Positions 9,853-20,325 of a DNA stretch of 64,000 nt are shown piece after piece. The position numbers and the translations under genes were made by a program. Positions within the stretch are counted from its first letter, which is position 1, and each line of letters starts with the position of its first letter. The stretch is from Euborellia annulipes (lineage: Eukaryota > Arthropoda > Insecta > Dermaptera > Anisolabididae): NCBI GenBank assembly GCA_023213315.1, contig JAKCPI010014297.1:1-64000 (forward strand). Reading direction: 5' to 3'. Under the pieces are notes generated by a model. That model saw nothing but the letters and a program-made list of their open reading frames with translations. It was not told where the DNA came from and ran no database searches.

Positions 9853-12800
9853 CATGTGAAAAATTCGATGTCTAGATTTTGATTGATATACACGTTTTGA
9901 GGTCTCCTTAATCCAAAAAAGTGGTTTTCGCGACATGGTCTGTCTGTCTCTCTCTCTCAACTCAACTTAATCTACCACACCCGAATTTGTCATTTTTATA
10001 TTGACACTTACCTGAAATAAGGAAAATGCCTGTCTGTCCCAGTTGCCAGGCTGTGACCTCAAAAAAAGGCTTCTGTAGTGATTGTACTGTGGAGGTGATT
10101 TTCATGAAATTAAGCAGCAAATTCGAACAAGTGCTCTAGCAGAATTCTGACATTCTCACATCTTTAGAGTACAACTCAGCAACCCTGGATGAGTTGAAAA
10201 CGAAGTTGGAAGGCATCAACACCAAAGTGACCCAATTGCAAGATCGTGTTGAAAAACTCGAAGGGGTAACAATGAAGACCAACGAAGAGAATACTCTTCT
10301 GAGAGACCGATTGAATGCGGCTGAACAAAAAGTACTAAACGTCACCAACACACTGGAAATTGAAGGAATTCCAGTACAGCCTAACGAAGATCTATTGCAA
10401 GTAGTCTGCAATGTAACCAGCGCGTTGGGCGCCCCCATTACCAGGGAGGGCATCACGGCAGTCTACAGGGTTCGGCGAACAGTGGGAAATCTACAGGACC
10501 CTCCAGGCATTGTTGTGAGGCTCCAGCAGCAGCACACCAAGGAGGAGGTTCTTACGAAAAGGAGAGTCAGGCGAAACTTCTCCACCAGCGATGTCGGCCT
10601 GCGGGACAATAACGTCAGGACTAGGGTTTGGACACCGGTGGAAACCGAAACCGGTATACCGGTTTTTTGGTTAATTTTCAAAAACCGAGAAACCGAGTTT
10701 TTCCCGAAAAACCGAATTCGGTTTTTTTTTTTTTTCAATTTTTTCTTCATTAATACTTGTATTCAAATTTATAAATTACCCCGTGATCCATGGCTCAGAG
10801 AGAAGATATTACAATAGCTTCTAGTAGCTTGGGGTTTCGGGTTCGCTTCCCGTTCCAAGCGAGAAAAATTTATTTCATTTGAATTGGCTATCAATCATTT
10901 GAAATAATTAGGGATGGGGTTTAAATGGCCTTAGATGCCGAAAAAGACCTTTGACAAATAAAAAAAAAAAAAATATAGATTATTTATATTTTTTCTCCCA
11001 TTTTCTAATACTTAAATAATCTATATATAATAATAGCGGAGTGTCGGTCTATCCGTCCGTATGTCTCGCTCTGTTTGGCCAACTTTCCGTTGGAATTTTG
11101 AAACCGAAATTTTGCAGTCTTATAGAGGACGTTATGGAGAGCCCAGGAAAAATACTCGGGTTCCGAAATTCCTACAATTTTTTGAGTTATTAATTCATAA
11201 AGTTATGATTTCTCCCATAGAAAGAATCAAAGGCTGAAATATCTATGGGTGAGGAATGAGATCATTTTCGGACGAAAGGCAAAAGGTGAGCCGAAAATCG
11301 TTATTTCAAATATGGATCAGCTGAAAAAATTTTAAATTCCAAGAAATCTACTCACGTCAGTGGTTGCCAGTTCAAATTTTAATTTATGTTTAAAAATTTT
11401 AAATATGAGCAATTTTAGACTTAATTTTTATTTATTTTTGTTCCTTCATTCATCAAAAACATTAATAAGAAACAAACTAAATTTAACTCACTCTCTTTTA
11501 ATTTCACTCGAGTTCACTGTATTGGCAAATCATTGGTTTAAAAAAACATTTGATTCAATAAATTCATATAAATTTTCATTTTATAAATATGCTTATTTCA
11601 ATCTTGATTTTTTAAATATTTTTAATTTATTCGTTTATAGAAATCCTAGCGTGATTTTAATTTTATGGAAGGGGAAACTTCTTCTGAATTTGTTTAAGTC
11701 TCTCTACTTTTGTCTAGTTTCTCATCTTCATTTTCTCCCATCGAGATGTCACTTCCTCTACGCACATCTGTGTATATATTATAATTTTAAAACTCCATCC
11801 AATGGCCACACTTGACATTTGTCATGTTAATGCGCAATCTATAGTTGCCCATTTGGATGAGTTCAAATATTTTTTTAATAATAGATCATTTGACATAATA
11901 TGCATTAGCGAATCCTGGCTTAAGCCTAAAATCACATCAAATATAGTCAAACTTGACAATATAATTTGTTCAGACTTGATAAATGTCTACGAAATGGAGG
12001 CGCAATGGGGTCGCAGTCTATGTGAGAGGCACTATCAAGGCAAAACAAATAGACTTCATTTTAAGCCCTCAAACCTCTCTTACGGAATTTATTATTATGG
12101 AGATTTTTACTGACAATGAGAAGATATTTTTGTTGGTCGTATATCGCCCCCCCCCCCCAAACAAAAACGGGCTTTCAGGGAAATTATTTTCATCCAGAAA
12201 TTCCTAAAACTTTTTGAGGTATTTAATCCTAAAGTTACGAATTCTCCAAAATAAAATGATTAGAGAAATATTTATGTATTCTTTGCATTTGTGTATTCTA
12301 TGATTGTAAATAAATCCTCAAGCAGGCACCAAGGGCGTTAAACAGGGGGGGGGGTAATTATCCCCCTATTCAAGCCGCTTTCTCGTGCAATGGCTCACTA
12401 CCCGGCCACAGCATTGCAAGATGTTGTCACGTCAAAAACAAAATGTTGTTTTATATTTTTAGTTATACCTCTGAGGAAGAAGTGTCTTTGAAATATAAGG
12501 TCAAATAAAACTGAAAAAATACAATAGTTTTTTTTTTTTGATCACTCAACCTTGCCGGAAATAATAGCATTCTATATTTTGAGTTTGTCATCTCAACTGT
12601 CCACTCCACATCAACAATTTAAAATAATACAAATTATAAATTGCTTTATTTTTTACCTTTTTTTATAGGTTTTTTGAGGAAATTAAAATTTCTTTTTTCT
12701 ATCCTTTGTATAACGTTTGATAAACATTTTCTCGAATGCTTCCATAGGAAATACAAATTTATAAAGTTGGTTTTACAATTTATGCAAGGAAAGACTGGAC

Positions 12801-13506
12801 CTAATGAAACAAAAAAATCAAAAACATTAATACAAAAAATGTGGCTGAGAATTTATTTGTTTAAATTTGTAATTCACAAATAAGAAAGATTTTATTTTAA
12901 ATGCGTCAAATGTCGATCCTTCTTTCAAGAAATTGTATATTTTTAATTGCACTGAATATTAAAATACCTAAGATCGTGTATAATTGACAATATTAGAGGT
13001 ACTATATATATACTAATAATTTTTCAAGATGTTTTCCTGTTGAACACTCCAATAATAAAAATTAAATTACTGTGGTACAAACCATTCCACTTATTTCTAT
13101 TAAATAAGAACCAATCTACGTAAATGTTCTTCCGACCTAACTAATCATCGCGTACTTGGACCGAGTATTTCTGACGGATACTTAGTTGGTACTCGAACTC
13201 AAAAGTACTTGATTTCGAAAGAAAAGTATCGAGTAAATACTTTTATTTACTCGTATCGTTTCATCCCTAAATATTTATTTTATGTTCATATGTCAGATTA
13301 TTAAAATGATCCAAATTAAATATAAAAAGTTAATTAATATTTCATTTAAATGTTCGAATTTCAGAAAGATATTTAAAAAGAAAACATATTGCAAATAAAA
13401 GACAGAAGAGAGAGAATAAGTTATAAAATAATAATTAATTACCAATATGTATTGGATATTTTACATCCTCGTTTGATATGTCTTCTTGCTTGATAACCGA
13501 CATCAT
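8447..13506 (-). CDS. ZNF-B: 12-finger tandem paralogue of ZNF-A
   Basis: Exons are 13506-13443, 12800-12657 and 9615-8447, again all phase 1, giving about 458 residues. Exon 1 reads as in ZNF-A with one Met to Ile change. The C2HC exon encodes the same residues as ZNF-A. The finger exon is open across all 389 codons but has no in-frame ATG, GTG or TTG that I can see, so a simple start-to-stop scan misses it. It carries 12 fingers against 15 in ZNF-A, a difference of exactly 84 codons. Helix contacts differ from ZNF-A in most fingers; several share a KYRLTR helix absent from A. One finger has CELC and two have CLKQ in place of CSKQ. It is likely a functional nuclear DNA-binding protein with a different target. 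Confidence 0.85.
9805..9960 (+). mobile_element. ACTTTCTCTTACC-family element fragment
   Basis: TACTTTCTCTTACC is followed by a TA repeat and then the family signature TTGGATTCATGTGAAAAATT, CACGTTTTGAGGTC and GTGGTTTTCGCGACATGG, with a CT-rich end. It is the duplicate of the element that the 1.2 kb TIR transposon splits in unit 1. Confidence 0.7.
10027..10640 (+). pseudogene. LINE ORF1 fragment with in-frame stop
   Basis: ATG 10027 opens a frame with CPSC ... FCSDC, a coiled-coil-like heptad stretch (LEGINTKVTQLQDRVEKLEG) and an IEGIP ... RVRRTV segment. That layout is typical of ORF1 proteins of CR1/Jockey-like LINEs. A TAG near 10138 interrupts it. The frame runs into unrelated ACCGGT-rich repeat sequence after about 10625. 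In a live element this protein would bind the element RNA; this copy is dead. Confidence 0.6.
10783..10975 (+). mobile_element. tRNA-derived SINE, full length but diverged
   Basis: A-box-like CATGGCTCAGAGAG and B-box-like GGGTTCGCTTCCC lie about 45 bp apart. They are followed by the body with the CATTTGAAATAA inverted pair and GGGTTTAAATGGCCTTAG, and an A-rich tail. Confidence 0.75.
11802..12190 (+). pseudogene. LINE endonuclease-domain fragment, frameshifted
   Basis: The first frame gives CHVNAQSIVAHLDEFKYFF and ICISESWLKPKI, the N-terminal and catalytic motifs of an APE-type LINE endonuclease. Around 11970-11990 the sense passes to another frame giving GVAVYVRGTIKAKQ and LLVVYRPP. The domain stops at a poly-C tract near 12150. 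It could be the remainder of the same element as the ORF1 fragment upstream, with a SINE and other sequence between. Confidence 0.65.
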
Positions 13507-13992
13507 TTTTACTAATTTAATATGCTGAATTTTTAATTATAATTCAATAATTCTGATTCTAATATTAACCAAAGTATAAAATTAGATTACACAATTATTA
13601 ATTGGGTATAAATATTATCTGTTAACAATATTTTCTATGCAAAGTAGTGGTCAGGGTGATTATCTATGGGTGAGGTCCCTGAGGGTGAGTCAGGGAATAG
13701 AGGTCAGGTAGAGGTGGGCATCCCGTTCGCGAACGGGTCGTTGAAGTGAACGGGTCGCGTTTTTAACCGTTCACCGTTCCTCCGTTCCTTGCTTTGAAAA
13801 CCACACGACCCCTGTTGCTTTGATTTATTCAGGATTTATTACCTGTTTATTCCCTGTTACCTGGCTTTGATTCAGGGAATAAACTTTGATTATTCCCTGC
13901 GATTCCATATCTATCATACGCTATCATAGATCTATCTATGGATTCCCTGTCCCTGTTTAGAACCTAATATATATCTATTATATGTTTATTCC

Positions 13993-14056
<64 letters not shown>

Positions 14057-14059
14057 AGA
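13507..14059. promoter_or_regulatory. Head-to-head intergenic region, ZNF-B / ZNF-C
   Basis: 553 bp separate the start codons of ZNF-B (-) and ZNF-C (+). It contains a CGTTCGCGAACGGG palindromic segment next to AGAGGTGGGCA near 13710, which looks like one end of a hAT-type element. TTCCCTG words recur, and an (AT)n tract at 13996-14054 ends five bases before the ZNF-C ATG. A shared bidirectional promoter is an inference from the layout only. Confidence 0.4.
13996..14054. repeat. (AT)n microsatellite at ZNF-C start
   Basis: About 59 bp of alternating T and A end immediately upstream of the ZNF-C initiator ATG at 14060. It must lie in the 5' untranslated region or core promoter. Confidence 0.95.
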
Positions 14060-16160
14060 ATGGAGTATAGTAAAAGAGATTGGAGGGTAAAATATCCTAT
14101 TTATACAGGTTAGATTCTTTTGAAATTAATAATTATAAAATATTCTAATTTTCATTTCCTTGAAAGGCCGTCACAAATCTGCCATTCATTTGTAATCATA
14201 TTAGGACTTAATTTGAAAGATATTGATCAAGTTCAAATAACCTTATCTAGAACCTAGTGAAACCTCACAAACGTATATTAAATAATTTTACTTATTAATC
14301 TGTTCACGTAAAACCTTCACCAGTTTCCCTCCAAACAATGTTACCTAGAAAATTATCTATGCCTAGAAACAATTTATTTATTTTTTTTTAATTTCTAATA
14401 TAATATATTTTTTTTTAGATAATTGTTATGAAAATAATCAAGAAAAAGTTGATCTAGTAGATCTGACTGAAGATGATTGTGAATTAGTTTTTGAAAATGT
14501 TGATAAACCTAAAAAAGTTAAAAATATAAAATTAGAAGATGACTGTGTTTTAACTTTTGAAAATACCCAAGAGCCTATAAGAATTGTGAATATTACAGCC
14601 GAAAAAAAAGTAAATGATTCTATTTTAACTTTAGAAAACTTTAAAAACCCTAAAGAGCCAATAATTAGAATTGTAAATATAAAAGGAGGAAAAATTATCG
14701 AAGACAAATCAGAAGATGATCCTGTTTTGATTTTAGAAGACATCAAAAACATTCAAGAACCAAAGATTAGGAGTCGAAATCTAAACGCAGAAAAATCTGA
14801 GAGGTCTGAAGATGATCCTGTTTTGATTTTAGAAAGCTTTAAAAACCCTCAAGACCCAATGATTAGAATTGTAAATATAAAAGCGGAAACACCTTTTGAA
14901 AAGAAATCTGAGAGGACAGAAGATGATTCTCATTTTAGTTTAGAAAACTTTCAAAATACTCAAGAATCTCTGATTAGGATTGCAAATTTAAAAGGAGGAG
15001 GAGGAGGACAAACTGTGAGAGAAAAATCTGAGAGGTCAGAAGATGATCCTGTTTTGAATATAGAAGATATTAATATCATTCAAGAGCCTATGATTAGAAT
15101 TGTAAATCTAAAGGCAGACAAAATTGTGCAAGACATGTCAGAAGATGCTTTGAATTTTGAAAACTTAACTGACAATAGAATATTGGAAGATAATTTTTCA
15201 TCTAAAAAAGAAAGGTCAAAGATAAATCAATTTAAAGAGAATTGTTTTTCTTACATAAAACTTATTCCAAACAGCCGAATGAAATTTCAATGTACAGTAT
15301 GCCCGGAAGAATTTAATGAAAAATTTTTTTTAATACAACATATGCGAATTCATTTTAAAAAGAGACCTTTTATTTGTGTTAATTGCGACAAAGCATTTTT
15401 AACTGTGGAAAGCACATATAACCATTATCAACGTATGCATTATATTCATAAATTGCCTAAAAGTCATAAATGTACTAAATGTGAAATGAAATTTAGTCTA
15501 AAACGTGAAATTATTTCTCATGAATTTTTAGCTCATAATATTCAATCTCCTTATAGGTGTAACATTTGTTTGAAAATATTTTCTTGTTCTAATAATTTAC
15601 GAAATCATCGTTTAAGAGTGCACTCGGAAGTGAAGCCCTTCCAATGCCCAAAATGTAAAAAATCTTACTTTCAAAAAACACAACTTGAGAACCATATAAA
15701 ATTTGTTCATAATAAGGAAAGGCCCTATAAATGTGAATTGTGTCCTCAAATGTTTTCATACTCATCACAACTAAGAGTTCATGTGCTATATATACATAAA
15801 AGAATAAAACCTTATAAATGTTCTTTTTGTGACGTTTCGTTTGGACAAAATAAATCTCTTCAAATTCATTTAGTTAAAGTGCATAACCAAGAGAAACCTT
15901 TTCAATGTGATACCTGTCAAGAATATTTCCTAATAAAAAGTCAATTGATTAATCATATTCAATCTCACTTCGGCGAGGATCCTTTAAAGTGTAAAATTTG
16001 TCAAAAGAAATTCGCAAATAGAGGCTCTCTTAAAAAGCATATTCAACGTATACATGAAAAAAGAAAGCTATTTAGGTGTACTAAATGTACTCATCGCTAT
16101 TTTTTTCTATATTCTAATTTAAGAGCTCATTTGAGAACTGACCACGGAGGGAAAAAATAA
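14060..16160 (+). CDS. ZNF-C: C2H2 protein with tandem SIM-like acidic repeats
   Basis: There are two exons, 14060-14108 and 14419-16160, with a phase 1 junction, giving about 596 residues. Exon 1 ends KYPIYT, the family signature. Residues about 25-300 are acidic and repetitive: VDLVDLTEDD, then CVLTFE, SILTLE and three DDPVL(I/N)-(L/I)E copies. They alternate with (I/R)-IVN-(I/L)-K segments and a poly-Gly stretch. Such hydrophobic cores next to acidic residues match SUMO-interacting motifs. Ten C2H2 fingers follow from about residue 308, mostly with HX4H spacing. The C2HC exon found in A, B and D is absent; only a doubtful remnant lies in the 310-bp intron near 14168. Probable nuclear DNA-binding protein; recruitment to SUMO-modified partners is inferred. 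Confidence 0.85.
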
Positions 16161-16676
16161 AATTATTTTCCCACCGAAATAAATAAGAACTCTCTCTCTA
16201 GAGAGACAAGTGAAAAGTGAATTCTTGTGATTAATCTCTCTATTCATATATAAGTAGTATAAATTGTATGTAACATAATGCAAATAAAATGTTCTTCTTC
16301 CTTCTTGACTTTCTCTTTTCTTAAATTTCCTGGTAAATATTTTCGGATGGCGAACATGATCCTTTACACGATCGCCTGGAATATCTCCTTCGAGAGCAGC
16401 CATTCCAACAATTATTTATTACTTAAATTTATTTATCTATTTAATTGTTTTCCTTTGAGGAAGGAAACGGGAAACACCTCGGTATACTCCCATGACAGTT
16501 TCTTCCCGGACTAACCATAATCTCTCAGATATGACACCAATGAGTGAAGAGAAACAAAGTATTTATTTCAGGGTGCAGGCTGCCTGAAACATAAAATAAG
16601 AAGCCATAGGTCGAAAAAAATGGAGCCTTAATTTATGTAGTTTACTTCTTCAATTGTAATTATTTATTGGACCACT

Positions 16677-16884
16677 CAGGGCCGGAACTAGGAGATTGAT
16701 TTTTTAAGGGGGGGGGGGGGGCAAAATTTAATTTACCGCTTCCTCCTTAAAATTTTCTATACAAAATTCATATCATTTTTACCTTTTTTTAGTAAATCTT
16801 TCTTTAATTGCCGCCCCCTGATATCTGCCGCCCGGGACACATGCACCCACTGCCCCCCCCCCCCCCCCCCTAGATCCGGCCCTG
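16677..16884. mobile_element. hAT-like MITE with 8-bp TSD
   Basis: Ends CAGGGCCGGA and TCCGGCCCTG are inverted copies. The 8-bp duplication GGACCACT lies at 16669-16676 and 16885-16892. Long G and C runs occupy the subterminal regions. It is 208 bp and non-coding. Confidence 0.9.
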
Positions 16885-17285
16885 GGACCACTTACAGACT
16901 AGGGATGGAAAAGGCGCTCGAAAAGTGGAAAGCAATTCTGTATTATTTTGAATAAATATTATTTTAATTTAATTAGAAAAATGTTCCCGAAATGATTTCC
17001 GACTCCGCCATAAAGACAATTTTCATTGACCGCCAGAACTTTGGAAATTTGTATTTTTTTGCATGGCTCTTTTCAGGAAAGTTTCATAACATTTGGCGCT
17101 ATAAACAGATTTTTTCAGAAGCAAACTTAATTTGTCAGATATTTGTGAAAACATAAAATGCTCACCTCTCTGATTTTGACCCATATATCTTCATACCTCA
17201 TTGAGATTCGAAAAATCATTCTGAAATTTTTAAACATGTATTTAGTGAAATATATTATAATCGAAATGACTCGGATAAATTTAAC

Positions 17286-17676
17286 CATAGGCGCCGGAAC
17301 TGGGGGGGGGGGCAGGGTACATTGCCCCCCTCTGGCATCCTACAGGGGGGGGGGGGCAGAGGGGGGCAAAATTTCTTCTTTTATTTCATTTATTATTAAA
17401 AATGATATATTTTTACTTTTGAAAAATAAAATCTTCTAAATTAAAAGAATAAGAAATTCATTTTTTTCCAAATTTTTTCCAAAAATTTTTGATAAAATCA
17501 CTACCAAATTTTTTAAAATTTTAATTTTATTAAAATTGTGATTTTATTTAAAATTTTTAAAGTTTTATAGTAGATTTGTTTTTGTTTTATACTATTTGAA
17601 CATATTAAATTATTTTAATTTTCTAAAAAAAATTTTTTGCCCCCCCCCCTGATTCAAATTCGTTCCGGCGCCCCTG
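17286..17676. mobile_element. hAT-like MITE with 8-bp TSD
   Basis: Left end CATAGGCGCCGGAAC and right end GTTCCGGCGCCCCTG are near-perfect inverted copies. AATTTAAC is duplicated at 17278-17285 and 17677-17684. Poly-G and poly-C runs lie inside the ends. It is 391 bp and AT-rich in the middle. Confidence 0.9.
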
Positions 17677-17730
17677 AATTTAACTAATCTATTTTTAAGG
17701 ATTGCGGTGTGGGTTTTAAGTGAAACATTT

Positions 17731-17780
17731 TGAACAAAGGTTGTATTTATGTGAAACTCACATAAATACGACCTTTGTTT
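17731..17780. repeat. Long perfect-type hairpin
   Basis: ACAAAGGTTGTATTTATGTG and its reverse complement, with one mismatch, are separated by about five bases, giving a stem of about 21 bp. No coding or transposon context is evident. Confidence 0.75.
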
Positions 17781-18044
17781 TAACTAATGTAATTAAATGT
17801 GAGATTTATATTGGTAGTAGATCAAACGCCGGTGCTGAGAGAGTCCCTTCTCAAACTAGGATATCCCCCGGAGCATTGGATAAAAGGAACAGAGATAGAA
17901 AATAATGTAACTTCACGGGGTGCCGGTAGATGATTGGGTTTGAGGTGTGTGTCTTCGCGCACGAAACCTTGGGCAAATAAACGGGGATCCCGATAGGAAT
18001 TACAAATAATAATTATGATTGAAACGATTTATCAGTAAAATTAT

Positions 18045-19940
18045 TTATATTAATTCTTGGAATTTACAATGCAATTTCTTATGAGTCATTAAAGAACTTT
18101 TCTGTCCAAAAGCGTGAGAGCAGACATCGCACAAAAAGTTTTTCTCCTTTTTATGGACAGTTTTTATATGTATCGTTAGATCTGATTTAAGTGAGAAACA
18201 TTTTTCACATTCTTGACATTTATGTGGCCTTTCTTTTTTATGAACAAATCTAATATGAGAGTGAAGTGTTCGTTTTGTTTTAACCATTTTCCCGCATTCC
18301 GGACATTTAAAGGGTCTCTCTTGGGTATGCGTTTTCATATGTGTAGTCAAAAGACCTTTAATAGAAAATGACTTTTGACAAACCTCACAATGAAAAGGTT
18401 TCTCATTATTATGAGCCGAACTGATATGCTTTTTTAAATCGCCGTTTTGAGTGTAACTTTTATCACATTCAGTACATTTATAAGGTTTTTCACCTGTATG
18501 TATTAATTCATGTTTAATTAAATTTCCTTTTTGCGAGAATGTTTTAAAACACACATCACATTTAAATGATCTTTCTTTTTTATGAACAATCGTTATATGT
18601 TTAGAAAGAACCCCCTTTAATGAGAAACACTTTTGGCAGTGTTTACATTGATAAGGCTTTTCTCCTGTGTGCATTCGTTTATGATATTCAAGCCCCGTGC
18701 CAGTACAAAATGTTTTTACACATTGATCACATTTAAATGGTTTTTCATGTTGATGAACTAAAACTCCATGTGTAATTAGACTACGTTTTGTAACAAAACA
18801 ATCTTTACATTCTTGACATTTAAATTTTAATTTTTTATTATGCACATCTGAAAAATGTGTTCTAACATGTTCAATACTTTTAAAATTCTTATCACATTTA
18901 ATACATATAAAAGGTCTAAGTGCTGAATGCATTCTTAAATGTCCAATAAAATTAATTTTTCTTTCAAATATTTCTGAACAGAAATTACAATTATATTTCA
19001 TTTCTTTGTTTTGTAATATTTTCAAATATGAATAATGATTAATAATACCATTATCTTTTTTATGCAATTCCTTATGTTCTTTATAAGCATCTTTATTATC
19101 AAAAGTCAAAAAACAATCGACACATAACGGAGAAATTTCTGAATTGGCCATTTTATCTTGAATCAATCTCCAATTATCTAAAAAAAAAAGCCGCCGTTAA
19201 AATTATTAATTAGAGAAATAAAAGGACTAGGCTACCCTACATGGGTCTGGGAGAAAGGGTGCATCTCTTGGCTGAATCTCGGAAAATTATCTCTCACGTT
19301 TATAGGAAGGGGAAAGTGAGATTCGCAGGAGAGAAGAGGGAGAAATTTTGTAAAAATTTATGAGGACAAATTGAGTTTTAAAGCTCTAAACCGATTGGAA
19401 ATAAAGAAATATTCAAATCTATTCAACCCTTTTAACAAAGCTCCTTGCGTAGAAGGACAATATAATTCGCAAAAGTGGAAGATGCCAGTTGAATAGACCG
19501 TGGTTTGAAAAATAAACTTTCCTTTTCTTTTGTCAGGGTCTGACACATTTTGGATATTCATGAAATTATATTGATCTGGGTTTTTACTTTGTTCTGTTTC
19601 TTCATTTATTAGAAGCATAAAAAAATCTAATTAGTGAAAAATTTAGTTTTTACCTTTGATTTTTGTAATTAATTTTGTTTTAAAAAAACTGATTATTTTT
19701 CGGCTTTCACATTTCTTTTGATGTTTTTCTAGAAAATCTCCACTAATAAAAAGCGTTTGACAGAAGTGACAAAGATAATGAGGTCCTAAAAAAAAACAAA
19801 TTAAAAAATTTATCGGGTGTTTGATTATATTTTATTAATTAAGTTTTGAAAAAGTTTATTATATTCAAAGCGAATGCAAAAATAAAAGTATTATAAATTA
19901 TTTAATACAAACCTGAATAAATGGGATATTTAAATTCCAT
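18045..19940 (-). CDS. ZNF-D: 12-finger C2H2 protein with N-terminal C2HC finger
   Basis: Exons are 19940-19913, 19785-19654 and 19177-18045, all phase 1, giving about 430 residues. Exon 1 is only nine codons and ends KYPIYS. Exon 2 starts Gly-Pro-His-Tyr and carries C15-X2-C18-X12-H31-X3-C35, the same spacing as ZNF-A. The last exon carries 12 C2H2 fingers with mixed HX3H and HX4H spacing. It ends in the family-typical FGQKSSLMTHKKLHC finger shared with F and G. Fingers are diverged, unlike the homogenised arrays of A and B, so this is an older copy. It is a likely nuclear DNA-binding regulator with unknown target. A transposon fragment abuts the start codon, and the GMC gene lies head to head 385 bp away. 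Confidence 0.85.
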
Positions 19941-20325
19941 TTTTTTTTTACTTTCTCTTACCTCTATATATGTTAATATATAGAAAGAGAAAGTATTGGA
20001 TTCATGTCAAAAATTCGATGTCGAGATTTTTTTTTTTTAAATAGAAATGTCAAATCTTTTGGGTCAAATCGTTCCATAGATAATCGTTCTTTTCTCTGGT
20101 TCCTTTGCAAATCTCGTTCATTTTAAGATTCGTTCTTTTTTATTTGACTGATTACGTAATTCAAAATGGCGCTTGTGGCGGGCAATCAAAAATGACACTT
20201 CCATCAAATTATGATTATTCTTTCTTTTAAACTAGTTATTTACATGTACCAATCCAGAAATTATAATTTTTTAGTTTTACTATAATTTTTACAGTGATTA
20301 ATTACTATTTTTTTAATAGGTGACT
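19941..20325. promoter_or_regulatory. Head-to-head intergenic region, ZNF-D / GMC gene
   Basis: 385 bp lie between divergent start codons. The ZNF-D side begins with a T-tract and an ACTTTCTCTTACC-family fragment (19946-20035). The GMC side has TTTTTTTAATAG immediately before GTGACT-ATG at 20326, which looks like a splice acceptor and suggests a 5' untranslated exon upstream. Confidence 0.4.

Larger units (their letters stand above)
7640..13612 (-). repeat. Tandem segmental duplication, unit 2 (contains ZNF-B)
   Basis: This is the second copy of the unit at 880-7150. It keeps the LINE 3' fragment, all three ZNF exons and the intron-flanking inverted motif. The middle of the intron differs: unit 1 has a 1.2 kb TIR element and a foldback palindrome there, and unit 2 has LINE ORF1 and endonuclease fragments and a SINE. 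Those insertions therefore came after the duplication, or were lost from one copy. Confidence 0.9.
16161..18044. other. Intergenic ZNF-C to ZNF-D
   Basis: AATAAA-type signals follow the ZNF-C stop near 16284. The rest contains two hAT-like MITEs (16677-16884 and 17286-17676) and a hairpin near 17731-17780. I see no coding exon. Confidence 0.6.

Noticed and set aside
19358..19618. Open frame of 86 codons on the minus strand, considered as an extra ZNF-D exon
   Set aside because: The preceding intron would be only about 24 bp and no donor matches phase 1. Direct joining of 19785-19654 to 19177-18045 works without it.
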